Shown here: piece by piece, positions 35,665 to 44,387 of the stretch
Numbering within the stretch: position 1 is the first letter of the stretch
Layout: each line of letters begins with the position of its first letter
Assembly (NCBI GenBank): GCA_030601745.1
Contig: JAUWBI010000003.1
Location: forward strand, 1-64,000
DNA from: Phycisphaerae bacterium
Lineage (GTDB): Bacteria; Planctomycetota; Phycisphaerae; Sedimentisphaerales; Anaerobacaceae
Length of the DNA: 64,000 bases
Direction: 5' to 3'
The notes under the pieces: model-generated
Seen by the model: only the letters and a program-made list of their open reading frames with translations
Databases searched by the model: none
Told to the model about the DNA's origin: nothing
Translations under genes and position numbers: made by a program

Positions 35665-36237
35665 ATGTCCTTTATTAAGAACATGGTGCAAAAAAGGAAA
35701 AGCGAGAGGATGCCGGACTGGCACTTCAAGTTTATGAACCTGCTCTTTCATCTCATAGACTTCATATACCCATACATAGACAAACGCGTCAAAAAGTTCG
35801 GAATAAAGCCGGGTATGACGGTCGTGGATTACGGCTGCGGGCCGGGCAGGTACTCCACGAGATTCGCACGACTCGTAGGCCGGCACGGAAAAGTCTTTGC
35901 GGTCGATATTCATGAACTGGCTGTCGAAGCCGTGAAGGAAAAGATTGACAAATATGGATTAACAAACATCGAAGCCGTATTGGCAAGCGGATATGACAGC
36001 AGTCTGCCCGACACAATAGCGGACGTAGTATGTGCTATTGATATGTTCTTTATGGTCAAAAAGCCCGCAGAATTCTTAGCTGAGCTAAAAAGGATAACTA
36101 AAAACTCCGGCTGCCTGGTAATTGATGATGGCCATCAACCACGCAGCGTCACTAAGGCCAACATCCTGCAATCCGGCCATTGGGACATCATCGAGGAAAC
36201 GCGCGACCACCTGAAATGCAAGCCGAACTATACGTAA
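35665..36237 (+). CDS. Class I SAM-dependent methyltransferase
   Basis: 190 residues from ATG at 35665; GTGGAGG just upstream, itself the end of an ACTGG/GATTGG-type repeat. SAM-binding motif I VVDYGCGPGRYSTRFA, acidic motif II VFAVDIHE, motif IV VVCAIDMFFMV, and later LAELKRITKNSGCLVIDDG. Substrate unknown. It starts 51 nt after the DUF4445 gene, and lies between that gene's true 3' end and a second, degraded copy of it. Confidence 0.88.
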   Translation: MSFIKNMVQKRKSERMPDWHFKFMNLLFHLIDFIYPYIDKRVKKFGIKPGMTVVDYGCGPGRYSTRFARLVGRHGKVFAVDIHELAVEAVKEKIDKYGLTNIEAVLASGYDSSLPDTIADVVCAIDMFFMVKKPAEFLAELKRITKNSGCLVIDDGHQPRSVTKANILQSGHWDIIEETRDHLKCKPNYT

Positions 36238-36248
36238 AGCGGCATTGC

Positions 36249-36284
36249 ACACATCAATATCGCCCACGAGCCGGACTTTCAGGC
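36249..36284 (+). pseudogene. Remnant of a DUF4445-gene 3' end
   Basis: Reads N-I-A-H-E-P-D-F-Q-A-V on the plus strand; the intact gene ends with E-I-A-H-E-P-E-F-Q-A-V. DNA is nearly identical over the core (ATCGCCCACGAGCCGGA then TTTCAGGC). The remnant is followed at once by the 3' end of a convergent membrane-protein gene. Confidence 0.7.
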
Positions 36285-36803
36285 TGTGTCAGCAAACACA
36301 ATCATTGACCAGCCAACTATATTTATTGCTCCGTGAAATGCGGTTGTATACATGAGCGCGGAACCGAAATTACGGGCGGCGAAATGGGCATAGCAATAGG
36401 CCAGGAACAGGCCGGTAACGAATGACGGCACAACTGCCGCCAGCATAGGGTGTAATAGCATCATCAGCATCGCAGATATAATAACAAACAACCACGGTCG
36501 GGCAGGAAGTTTCCCTTTCTTTCTGTGAATGAGAGAAAGAGCGAAAAATGGCAGTGAACACTCGAGGAGGGTTTCAAGTAACGGGGCAATGATTACGATA
36601 TTGGCGAATAACATGACCGGATTCATTCCTGAAAGCTCCTCCGGCAGACTTGCTTCCGAAATCCGGGCATCGGTAAAAAGGAATTTCGCAGCTATCATAT
36701 AGGGGACAATGAAGCACCATCGTACAATGTAGAGAATGACTACGAACTGCCAGGCAGCTCTTGAGTCCAGCCAGTCCAGCCATTTTGTCATCCGAAGCGC
36801 CAT
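36279..36803 (-). CDS. CPBP-like intramembrane protein
   Basis: 174 residues, about five TMs. Three weak motifs of CPBP (Abi/CAAX-protease-like) proteins are visible in order: ETLLE in PLLETLLECSLPF for motif 1, LLHP for motif 2, and FHGAIN for motif 3. Catalytic competence is doubtful because motif 1 lacks the usual adjacent Glu pair and Arg. Its last codons run into the DUF4445 remnant on the other strand. Confidence 0.55.
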   Translation of the reverse strand: MALRMTKWLDWLDSRAAWQFVVILYIVRWCFIVPYMIAAKFLFTDARISEASLPEELSGMNPVMLFANIVIIAPLLETLLECSLPFFALSLIHRKKGKLPARPWLFVIISAMLMMLLHPMLAAVVPSFVTGLFLAYCYAHFAARNFGSALMYTTAFHGAINIVGWSMIVFADTA

Positions 36804-36929
36804 TTTAGGCCAGCTATTGCCTCTTTTACTTTGCCCGACTATTGCTGAGTCGCATCACGTAATTTCAAGTAACTGTCGCTTGTTAAGAATCTGCTTTATT
36901 GCAACTTTACAGGGGATTTATCTTGCTTG

Positions 36930-36969
36930 CCCCGCACAAAATAGGCCCTTGCCGTAATTTGGTGCGGGG
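36930..36969. terminator. Long hairpin, possible terminator or REP
   Basis: CCCCGCACAAA pairs with TTTGGTGCGGGG around about 17 nt. It lies in the 195-nt gap between two minus-strand membrane-protein genes; no strong T-run follows, so a REP-type origin is as likely. Confidence 0.35.
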
Positions 36970-36998
36970 GTCCATCCCGCCGGGCCGTCCTGATTTAC

Positions 36999-37343
36999 TT
37001 ATTGTTTTTGCTGGTCTTTTGGCTTACTGGTTAATTCTTTTTTCTTACTGGTTATTTCTTTTTTCAGTTTCCTGTAAGACCAAAACCATCCCGCCCCTGC
37101 TACAAAAATCATTAAACAAATTGTAACCAATATGGCAGTTTTTTCATTCATTCCCATCGCCCACATTGCAAGCCCACACAAAAAACAGGGGATAACAAGC
37201 ACTCTCCCTTTAATATTTCCTGGGACACGTTTCCACGCTTCTTTTTCCTCATTTACATCTGGCCTCCAACCACTGGCGAGCATTATTAGGATAATAGCGA
37301 CTGTCACTATGCCTAATATCACAAAATACGGAACGATTTCCAT
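36999..37343 (-). CDS. Small membrane protein
   Basis: 114 residues; TM1 about 5-23 (YFVILGIVTVAIILIMLASG), then a TM pair at 49-62 and 67-88. C-terminal tail basic and repetitive (KKEITSKKKELTSKPKDQQKQ in two parts), coded by near-tandem words TTACTGGTTA and TTCTTTTTTC. AAAGGGG lies before the start. Function unknown. Confidence 0.6.
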   Translation of the reverse strand: MEIVPYFVILGIVTVAIILIMLASGWRPDVNEEKEAWKRVPGNIKGRVLVIPCFLCGLAMWAMGMNEKTAILVTICLMIFVAGAGWFWSYRKLKKEITSKKKELTSKPKDQQKQ

Positions 37344-37414
37344 AGTTTCCCCTTTTAGAAAATTTTCTACCGCACCATTCTAACAATTGCGTGTCTTAAA
37401 TCAAGTGATAAGTT

Positions 37415-37575
37415 TAGTGACTGGTGATTAGTGATTATTTGAGATTCTTCGCTGGCGCTCAGAATGACAGTGAGGTGGATTCCTGCCTTCGCAGGAATGA
37501 CAATATTAATAATAATCGATTATTTCTCTGTGTCCTCGGTGACAACAATTACCAATTACCATTTAACCAATCTCC
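37415..37575. repeat. Mixed repeat patch
   Basis: The 265-nt gap holds GTGATTAGTGATTATT words, a REP variant (GATTCTTCGCTGGCGCTCAG), GGATTCCTGCCTTCGCAGGA at 37478, then CTCTGTGTCCTCGGTG and ACCAATTACCATTTAACC words. No gene seen. Confidence 0.75.
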
Positions 37576-37608
37576 TCCCGTAAAGCGACGATTTTGAGCG
37601 GCTACATT

Positions 37609-39075
37609 TCAACTTTCAAAATACACGCCGTCGTTTTCAAGGGCCTTTCTTAAATAGGTATATCGAAGCTGGCGTGTTCCACAGTTTTTGGCTGCGCAGA
37701 GGGCCGCTGCTGTGCCTGTGGCCTGTCCCTGTCCCATGCAGCTTACTGTGTTTCTGGTGGACATGTGCGCCCTACGGTCGGAGGTTATCATCATACCCGC
37801 CACCAAAAGATTATCTATTCGCGCTACACGCAGCGCCCTATACGGGATTCCGTATGTGCCGCCATTTTTGATTTGGTAGCGAGGTGCGCTGTCGTGAAAA
37901 CCGTAAACCATAATTTCGTCATCAAAATGTCTGCCTTCAATTACATCTTCATGTGAAATGTCATAGTCGCAGGTGATTAGTCTGCCTCGCCTGATGTTAA
38001 GTCGTGGGCTCGTCCTGGCGATAAATGCCTTTTCACAGCCGGGGACATATTTTCTAAACAGCTCGACGGCCTTTAGCTGACGCTTTCTGAGCTCTAATTC
38101 GGCTTTGGTCACGGCGTCCCTGTTGGTGGGGCTGACAGGCATTTTGAGATTCAGCTTAATGAACATAAAGTAGTTGTCGTGCACGGTAGTAGTGACCGTT
38201 GACATACCGATTTTCCCGGCCCCGGCCCTGAAGCCGGCGGGAAGATTGACGCTCCTGCCTTGCAGTCGCACTATTTGCCCGTCCTTGCCACTGCGCCGGC
38301 CTTCGGCCTGTTGAAAAATGGCGTCGTGCGATTTGAGGAACTCGTAGTATTTCTCGACGCTCACATTCCCGATGCCAATACTATTGCATACCGCGTAGTC
38401 GTTGGGTTCGCTGTATCTCGCGCCGGCGTAAGCGGCAAGGTCGCCGTAGGCCGTGCAGTCCACGAATGATTTTGCGTAAACCGCCTCCCTTCCGGAGCGG
38501 CTCTCTGTTATCACCCCCTTAATCCGGGAGCCGTCCATAATCGCTCCGGCCAAAAGGGTATTGACGCATACGAAAACGCCCGACTCGACAAGCATCTCGA
38601 ATGTTACAAGTTTATAGATTTCCGTGTCAATAGCGGTGCATATTGAATCGAAATCGTAACCTTGGGACATCTCGGCGTGTCCCGATGTGCCGCCGACTTT
38701 TTCAAGGCGGTCGATAATCTCCTGAGGAATCCCTCGAACAACCTGACGTTTTTTGACGCCGGGGAAGGCCTTCCACAGGTTATAGAAGCTGTGAAGAGCG
38801 GTGCCGCCTTCTGTGACGGTTCCGCCCGGATAACCTTTTACCTCTATCAATGCTGTTTTCGCGCCCTGACGCGCCGCGGCGAGAGCTGCCACGACGCCCG
38901 CCGTGCCGCCACCGGCTATTACGACATCGAATTTCCTTACAGGCAATTTTTTCGCAGGTTCGGCGTAATAATTCGCAGGTTGATTCCTGGTCCTTCGCTG
39001 ATTGCCTTTTGTGCAGCCGGCGCCAGCGCCAATTCCAAGCATTAGAATGTGTTTAGAAAAATCTCGACGATTCAT
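37609..39075 (-). CDS. FAD-dependent oxidoreductase, Tat lipoprotein
   Basis: 488 residues. N-terminus NRRDFSKHILMLGIGAGAGC combines a twin-Arg signal with a lipobox, so it should be exported folded with FAD and then lipid-anchored. FAD site FDVVIAGGGTAGVVAALAAARQGAKTALIE (GxGxxG type, split here at residues about 50-80). The C-terminus has NLLVAGMMITSDRRAHMSTR and a second glycine-rich FAD stretch (MGQGQATGTAAALCA). This is the FAD_oxidored architecture common in Planctomycetota, with unknown substrate. Confidence 0.85.
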   Translation of the reverse strand: MNRRDFSKHILMLGIGAGAGCTKGNQRRTRNQPANYYAEPAKKLPVRKFDVVIAGGGTAGVVAALAAARQGAKTALIEVKGYPGGTVTEGGTALHSFYNLWKAFPGVKKRQVVRGIPQEIIDRLEKVGGTSGHAEMSQGYDFDSICTAIDTEIYKLVTFEMLVESGVFVCVNTLLAGAIMDGSRIKGVITESRSGREAVYAKSFVDCTAYGDLAAYAGARYSEPNDYAVCNSIGIGNVSVEKYYEFLKSHDAIFQQAEGRRSGKDGQIVRLQGRSVNLPAGFRAGAGKIGMSTVTTTVHDNYFMFIKLNLKMPVSPTNRDAVTKAELELRKRQLKAVELFRKYVPGCEKAFIARTSPRLNIRRGRLITCDYDISHEDVIEGRHFDDEIMVYGFHDSAPRYQIKNGGTYGIPYRALRVARIDNLLVAGMMITSDRRAHMSTRNTVSCMGQGQATGTAAALCAAKNCGTRQLRYTYLRKALENDGVYFES

Positions 39076-39110
39076 TTTTACCTCCTGTGATAACTTGATT
39101 CAGTCAAAAA

Positions 39111-39668
39111 CTATTCGCTGAGCTTGACGGCTGTGCCGTAAGCAAAAAGTTCAGCCGCACTGCCCACAACACTTGTAGTCATATAGCGAACATTGATTAT
39201 TGCATCCGCACCCATCTCTGCCGCCTGCGCGCTCATCCTGTTAGTAGCCGTTGACCGGGCCCTTCCCATCATCTCTGTGTATTCAGTCAATTCGCCGCCA
39301 AGGATTAACCTGATTAGGGCGGACAGGTCTTTGCCGAGCCAGATAGCAAATACCGTATGGCCCTGGACGAGACCGAGAATCTCCGTTATCTCTCGGCCGG
39401 GTAGCTCTGTGGAATTCATCAGCAAAACCGTGCGCTCCGGCTCACCAAGCACTGGCCCCTCTACTAATGTCTTGAATTTCCTTTGTTCGAGGGCCACTGT
39501 CACCAGGACCACAAGGATACCGCCCAGAAGGCAGAAAACCGCTATCCTCAGCCACCAGGGCACGACCGGGTCATCAGCAGTGAGCACGTGCCACGGCACC
39601 CCGGCAAATACCACAGTGAAAAGCCCCACCACGAAGGCCAGCGAGCCAATTTGTCGAACTATTTTCAT
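39111..39668 (-). CDS. YbjQ-like protein with two membrane segments
   Basis: 185 residues. TMs at about 9-25 and 40-62. C-terminal half resembles YbjQ/DUF74 (heavy-metal-binding-like): MMGRARSTATNRMSAQAAEMGADAIINVRYMTTSV, with AYGTAVKL at the end. AGAAAGGAG precedes the start. Role unknown. Followed by a GCGACGCCCCGCGTCGC hairpin at about 39752-39768. Confidence 0.75.
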   Translation of the reverse strand: MKIVRQIGSLAFVVGLFTVVFAGVPWHVLTADDPVVPWWLRIAVFCLLGGILVVLVTVALEQRKFKTLVEGPVLGEPERTVLLMNSTELPGREITEILGLVQGHTVFAIWLGKDLSALIRLILGGELTEYTEMMGRARSTATNRMSAQAAEMGADAIINVRYMTTSVVGSAAELFAYGTAVKLSE

Positions 39669-39809
39669 AGCTTACTCCTTTCTTTTGACCACTAAAACTT
39701 GTCCTGAGCAACGTCGAAGGATCCAAAATCTCAGCTAACGCTACTCATCAACCGCGACGCCCCGCGTCGCTTCCATCTCGGTTAGCCCCTCCTATTTCGA
39801 TTCGTTCTT

Positions 39810-40796
39810 CTACTTCCGTGGTTTCCATTCCTTATAAGCCAACGACACTTGCTTCACGAAAAACGGCTTATTCTTGGGTAGACAGTAGGTTACTACGCCG
39901 TCGGCCAGCCCTTCTTGGGTAGCCATCAGTCCGATGTCCAGGCACTTCTTGACATAAGCAGCTGTGGGGTGTTCTGGTGATGCCGAATGCTTTGTGGCGT
40001 ACACCATAACGACAAGCGGCATCTTCCCCAATAGACCACCGTTCTTTGTCCTCCTGTCCAGCCATTCGCGGTAGCTCTTGATTTGCGGCAACAGTTTCGT
40101 CGTGTCCGAATGGTTCTTATGCGGGTAGAAATAGGGGAAAATCACTCCATCGATAGCCCCTGCCTCGACATGCTGCGAGATAGCTTTCTCGTATCCAAAA
40201 TAGCACACCACCAGCAGTGACAAATGGGGGGCAATCTTATGGGCCTCATTCATCATATTCTTGCAGTACGAGGGCGTAAACATCCGGACGTTCCCATTGA
40301 AGTCGTCAATGCACATCCCTGTCACAATCGGACACCGCTGGGCTATCTTCGCGCATTCGACGGCCCAGCGGACGTAGTCGCCGCCGAAGGGATCGGGGAC
40401 GCCTTCGGACGGCGGTGTGAGATATAACCACAATCGAATACCTGCCTTCTGGAACTCAGGGGCCATCAACTGGAAATCGTGCCACGCAAACGGATATCGC
40501 TTTTCTTTCCATACCAAATGCATATAATCCTTCGCGTTCATCTTCTTTAACACACCGAGTAGCCGGGGAATATCCGTTCGTCCCTGAGAGGTACGCGTGC
40601 CGAGGTTGACGTAGTCACCTAACAGAGGGGCAAGGGAGGGAACGACTGGGCCGGTGAAACCGCCACGACGTCCAGAGTCCTTTAAAGCCCTTCTCTCTTT
40701 TGCAACCTGAATGAGGTCTTCCCCTTCAGAATGCAAGACCAGGCCGGCCAGCAGCGCCGAGGCAACCACAACTAAGTGGAGCCATTTTGCTCTCAC
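39810..40796 (-). CDS. Secreted TIM-barrel-like protein, unassigned
   Basis: 328 residues. Signal peptide about 1-25 (LVVVASALLAGLVLHSEG). Alternating strands and helices in barrel style: MHLVWKEKRYPFAWHDF, IRLWLYLTPPSE, IVTGMCIDDFNGN with an acidic pair as possible catalytic site, LLVVCYFGYE, IDGVIFPYFYPH, PLVVMVYAT. A glycosidase-like function is plausible but the family is not recognised. Confidence 0.65.
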   Translation of the reverse strand: MRAKWLHLVVVASALLAGLVLHSEGEDLIQVAKERRALKDSGRRGGFTGPVVPSLAPLLGDYVNLGTRTSQGRTDIPRLLGVLKKMNAKDYMHLVWKEKRYPFAWHDFQLMAPEFQKAGIRLWLYLTPPSEGVPDPFGGDYVRWAVECAKIAQRCPIVTGMCIDDFNGNVRMFTPSYCKNMMNEAHKIAPHLSLLVVCYFGYEKAISQHVEAGAIDGVIFPYFYPHKNHSDTTKLLPQIKSYREWLDRRTKNGGLLGKMPLVVMVYATKHSASPEHPTAAYVKKCLDIGLMATQEGLADGVVTYCLPKNKPFFVKQVSLAYKEWKPRK

Positions 40797-40856
40797 GATT
40801 CTTCTCCTTCCGTCTGGGGCTAACGTTCGTGCTCAGCCGCGCGTTCGGTACTCAGG

Positions 40857-40914
40857 ATTGGTGGGCTGAAGCCCACCCTACCTTGATTTTGGTGGGCACG
40901 GCCCCACCCTACAA
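40857..40914. repeat. Paired palindromes, GGTGGGCTGAAGCCCACC family
   Basis: GGTGGGCTGAAGCCCACC (about 40859-40876) and GGTGGGCACGGCCCCACC (about 40890-40907), each with flanking CCTAC, form two hairpins. The second lies inside the 3' end of the nucleotidyltransferase gene. Confidence 0.8.
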
Positions 40915-41225
40915 TCTGATGGTGAGACATAAATTTGCCTCCGGGTTTGATTGACTTGGCGGATGAAATAGGGGTTACGCAGCCCGCCCGGCTCGACCAG
41001 ATCAATCCGACGAGCAAACAACTGCTCCAGAGCACGATGCAAGTCAAAATAATTATCGAATCTCCAAGGGTTTATTTTACTGTCAAATTCGACAAGAAAA
41101 TCGATATCGCTGGACTTGTCAAAATCGCCTGTCGCTGCAGACCCGAACACGTCCAGCCGTCTGACATGATGCTTCTGGCATAAATCGATCAATGCTTTAC
41201 GATATTTGTCAATTAACGAGACCAT
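40878..41225 (-). CDS. MNT-type nucleotidyltransferase (MntA-like antitoxin), no HepT partner
   Basis: 115 residues. Nucleotidyltransferase motif GSAATGDFDKSSDIDFLVEF with the metal-binding D-x-D. Such minimal enzymes act as MntA antitoxins that AMPylate HepT toxins; no HepT gene is adjacent in this window. The last about 15 residues (SPSDCRVGPCPPKSR) are coded by a palindromic repeat and are probably a read-through extension, the natural end lying near QIYV. Confidence 0.8.
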   Translation of the reverse strand: MVSLIDKYRKALIDLCQKHHVRRLDVFGSAATGDFDKSSDIDFLVEFDSKINPWRFDNYFDLHRALEQLFARRIDLVEPGGLRNPYFIRQVNQTRRQIYVSPSDCRVGPCPPKSR

Positions 41226-41294
41226 TGAATCCCTTTTATTTCTGCATTCGTTATTGTTCTATTATCTGCAATTGGTATTTTTAAGCTTACAGTC

Positions 41295-41471
41295 TTATGA
41301 TACATTTTGCAAGTAATCTGCATACCGAAAATTCAGTTCGTCAAGGTAAGCGGTTCCATCCATACCATAATCAATGAGCGGCCAAGAATCAATCATTTCC
41401 GCAGATAGCCTTCCAATTGATTCTGCCGTTCGTGTGACGGAACCAATCACCAATAACCGGTTACCACTCAC
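41295..41471 (-). pseudogene. Small ORF or remnant of a larger gene
   Basis: 58 codons from GTG at 41471. The downstream 45 (RTAESIGRLSAEMIDSWPLI, then DYGMDGTAYLDELN and FRYADYLQNVS) look like real protein; the first ten are coded by the TGGTGATTGGTGAGTGG intergenic repeat. Best read as the 3' end of a lost gene joined to a repeat. Family not recognised. Confidence 0.4.
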
Positions 41472-41499
41472 CAATCACCATTTTGGTGTTGACTATCTG

Positions 41500-42492
41500 C
41501 TACAGGCAAAACAGATACACCATATAGCCGAGGTAGCTGCAGAGCAGAATAATACCGGCTGCTCGGCCGATAACGCGTCTGCCGACAATGGCCAGAACTG
41601 CGAAGCCGGCGCTGACGGCAATCATAATCCAGTAATAAGCCCCTGCGGCGAGGCCTGGCTCCTCCATAGTAAAAGGGCAAATCACTCCTGCTGTGCCGGT
41701 AACGAGCAGTGTGTTGAAGATGTTGGAGCCCACTAGATTGCCAATGGAAATATCGTGATGTCCCTTAATGGCGGCCACGATGCAGGTTGCAAGCTCCGGA
41801 AGAGAAGTGCCGATTGCGATAATAGTCAGGCCAATAACAGCGTCGCTCAAACCGATTCGCCCACCGATAAACACAGCTCCCTCGACGGCCATCTCTGCGC
41901 CAAGCGCTAATCCTGCCAATCCAACAACGACAAAGAACACGCTCTTTTTTATGTCATTTCCGCTCCTTATGTCATTCCCGCGCAAGCGGGAATCCATTTC
42001 GTCATTCTTCTCTGTGTTCTCTGCGGTTAATCTTTTATCTTTTCGCGCTATATACACAGTTAAGAGTATCAGCCCCGCAAATACGCTTAACAGCACAGCG
42101 CCTTCCGGGCGTGATAGGTTCTTATCGAAGAGAACAGGCCAGAGTAACAGCGCCACTAATAACATCACAGGTATCTCACGGCGCAGCGTTCGCAATTGAA
42201 TCCTGAGCGGCCGAATAAGGGCGACCAGGCCGCCGACAAGAGCTAAATTGGCAATGTTGGAGCCGAAAACATTGCCGATGGCGATGTCCCCGTTGTCTCC
42301 GATGGCAGCCGCAATGCTGGCGGCTACCTCAGGCGCCGAAGTACCCATAGCCACGATGGTCAGGCCGATGATAAGTGGACTGACGCCGAACCGTTCTGCC
42401 AGTGCAACCGCTCCCCCCACCAGCAGGTCGGCGGATTTCCATAATATCACCAGCCCACCAGCCAGGAGTATAATAGCCCAGACTATGTTCAT
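41500..42492 (-). CDS. Calcium/sodium antiporter (CaCA, YrbG-like)
   Basis: 330 residues from ATG at 42492 (a TTG at 42510 is less likely). Two inverted alpha-repeats carry the ion-site motifs: GLTIVAMGTSAPEVAASIAAA with NVFGSNIAN, and GLTIIAIGTSLPELATCIVAA with NLVGSNIFN. About ten TMs. Residues about 150-180 between the halves (AENTEKNDEMDSRLRGND) are not conserved loop but translated repeat: a CTCTGTG word and the REP palindrome GTCATTCCCGCGCAAGCGGG on the other strand. Confidence 0.92.
   Translation of the reverse strand: MNIVWAIILLAGGLVILWKSADLLVGGAVALAERFGVSPLIIGLTIVAMGTSAPEVAASIAAAIGDNGDIAIGNVFGSNIANLALVGGLVALIRPLRIQLRTLRREIPVMLLVALLLWPVLFDKNLSRPEGAVLLSVFAGLILLTVYIARKDKRLTAENTEKNDEMDSRLRGNDIRSGNDIKKSVFFVVVGLAGLALGAEMAVEGAVFIGGRIGLSDAVIGLTIIAIGTSLPELATCIVAAIKGHHDISIGNLVGSNIFNTLLVTGTAGVICPFTMEEPGLAAGAYYWIMIAVSAGFAVLAIVGRRVIGRAAGIILLCSYLGYMVYLFCL
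41956..42020. repeat. REP palindrome inside the antiporter gene
   Basis: GTCATTCCCGCGCAAGCGGG plus AATCCA (41971-41996), flanked by further GTCATT words. It is in frame and adds about 20 residues to the cytoplasmic loop. Confidence 0.85.
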
Positions 42493-42601
42493 CTCAAAAA
42501 TTATAACCAAGGTGGCTACTGTTTCAAGCTATTTAGTCTAAACGGATGTGTTTGTTCTGCGTGATTCATCGTGCACATAATACTGTGCGGGGTGAGATGT
42601 G

Positions 42602-43846
42602 CTAAATTTTTCCGACAACCAGGCAGGCGTTATGGCCCCCGAAGCCGAATGAGTTGCTCATCGCAATATTGACCTTTGTTTGGCGAGCTTCCAGCGGCAC
42701 AAAATCCATCTTAAGGTCGCAGCGCTCGTCCTGATTATCTAAGTTGATAGTGGGGGGGATAGCCGACTCTTTAATGGCTTTCACACATACTATAAGCTCA
42801 ACGGCACCGCTTGCCCCAAGCAGATGGCCGAGACTGCTTTTGGTCGAGTTGACAGGCAATTTGTATGCGTGCTCACCAAAAACAGTTCTGATAGCCAAAC
42901 TTTCGGTGATGTCATTTAGCTCGGTACCTGTCCCGTGTGCATTGATATAGTCAACTTTCTCTGTTTCGACGCGTCCATCCATTAGTGCCAGCTTCATTGC
43001 TGTCGTAGCACCTTTACCGTCCGGCATTGGGGCGGTAATGTGATAACCATCATCGGTTGCACTGTAGCCAAGAAGCTCAGCGTATATATTTGCGCCGCGT
43101 TTCTTAGCACGTTCATATTCTTCCAAAACCACGATACCGGCGCCCTCAGAAAGGACAAATCCGTCTCTGTCCTTATCAAACGGTCTGGAAGCTGCCGGCG
43201 GGTCATTATTTCGAGTGCTCAGTGACCTGGCGGCGCAGAAGGAGGCCAGTCCTACCGGGGTAAGGGCCGCCTCCGACCCGCCGGTTATCATAACGTCACT
43301 TCGCCCGACAAGAATATTGCAGAAGGCTTCTCCGATTGCGTGACTGCCCGAAGCACAGGCGCTGACGGCACAAAAATTGGGACCTCGCAGGCCGTAACGA
43401 ATGGCAATATTGCCGCCGGCGGCATTAGCCATAAGTCTCGGGACAGTGAAAGGCGAGACTTTCCTTACGCCTTTATTCAGAAGCTTTATGTGCTGGTCTT
43501 CGATTTCCTTGATGCCGCCTATACCTGTCCCCACGATGACACCGGCACGAAAAACATCTTCTTTCGAGAAATCAAGCCCGCTGTCATTTATCGCCTGGAT
43601 TGCTGCAGCGATTGCGAACTGCGAGAAGCGGTCCATTCGTTTGCCTTCGCGGTGTTCAACATATTTTTTTACGTCGAAACCTTTTATCTCGCCGCCGAAC
43701 CTTACCGGATATCCACTGGTGTCAAAGGATTCTACGGTGGAGACGCCGCTTTTACCTTCGCACAGCGCAGCAAAAAGGCCTTCAACGGACTCGGCTAAGG
43801 CGGTAACACAGCCTAAGCCTGTAATAACGACTCGCCGTTTACTCAT
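42602..43846 (-). CDS. fabF: 3-oxoacyl-ACP synthase II
   Basis: 414 residues. Condensing enzyme of fatty acid elongation. Catalytic Cys in VSACASGSHAIGEAF, His in NAHGTGTELND, Lys/His in STKSSLGHLLGASGAVE, and the glycine-rich end NSFGFGGHNACLV. Last gene of the rpmF-plsX-fab operon, 14 nt after acpP. Confidence 0.97.
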   Translation of the reverse strand: MSKRRVVITGLGCVTALAESVEGLFAALCEGKSGVSTVESFDTSGYPVRFGGEIKGFDVKKYVEHREGKRMDRFSQFAIAAAIQAINDSGLDFSKEDVFRAGVIVGTGIGGIKEIEDQHIKLLNKGVRKVSPFTVPRLMANAAGGNIAIRYGLRGPNFCAVSACASGSHAIGEAFCNILVGRSDVMITGGSEAALTPVGLASFCAARSLSTRNNDPPAASRPFDKDRDGFVLSEGAGIVVLEEYERAKKRGANIYAELLGYSATDDGYHITAPMPDGKGATTAMKLALMDGRVETEKVDYINAHGTGTELNDITESLAIRTVFGEHAYKLPVNSTKSSLGHLLGASGAVELIVCVKAIKESAIPPTINLDNQDERCDLKMDFVPLEARQTKVNIAMSNSFGFGGHNACLVVGKI

Positions 43847-43860
43847 ACTAAACTTGTTCG

Positions 43861-44133
43861 CTACTCTTGGCTTTTGGAATGTACAATGTTGACGATGTAA
43901 TCAACCGCGGCACCGACCGTCTGGATTTTCTCGGCCTCTTCGTCGGGAATACTCATATCAAACTCGTCTTCAAACTCCATAACCAGTTCAACCGTATCCA
44001 ACGAGTCAGCGTTCAAATCGTTAATAAATGAGGTCTCACGTGTTATTTCAGACTTGTCTGTGCCCATTTGCTCACTTATTATGTCGATCACTTTGTTTTC
44101 AATTGCCTGAACATCTACGTCATCAACACTCAC
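43861..44133 (-). CDS. acpP: Acyl carrier protein
   Basis: 90 residues, slightly longer than E. coli AcpP because of an N-terminal extension ([15 protein letters not shown]). Phosphopantetheine Ser in [19 protein letters not shown]. Carries growing acyl chains. Lies between fabG and fabF as usual; the 254-nt gap to fabG holds TTATTTTTTT and a TACGCAATACG repeat. Confidence 0.97.
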   Translation of the reverse strand: MSVDDVDVQAIENKVIDIISEQMGTDKSEITRETSFINDLNADSLDTVELVMEFEDEFDMSIPDEEAEKIQTVGAAVDYIVNIVHSKSQE

Positions 44134-44387
44134 TTGTTTTTCCTCCCTGGTCTAATAGGAATTTATTCCGTAACCTCACAACCAAACCAGTCGCCGGTAA
44201 CAGTAACTAATACTAATCACTGGTAGCGTCATTTTTTATCTTGGCGGGTATAATACCTGCTAAAGCAGTTGTCAACAAATATTTTTTTTATTTTTTTTTG
44301 GGTGCCCACTAACAACTAAATATCGATAGATACGCTTCCGACAGGCGTATTAACGACTATTCACAAGACGTTATACGCAATACGAGA

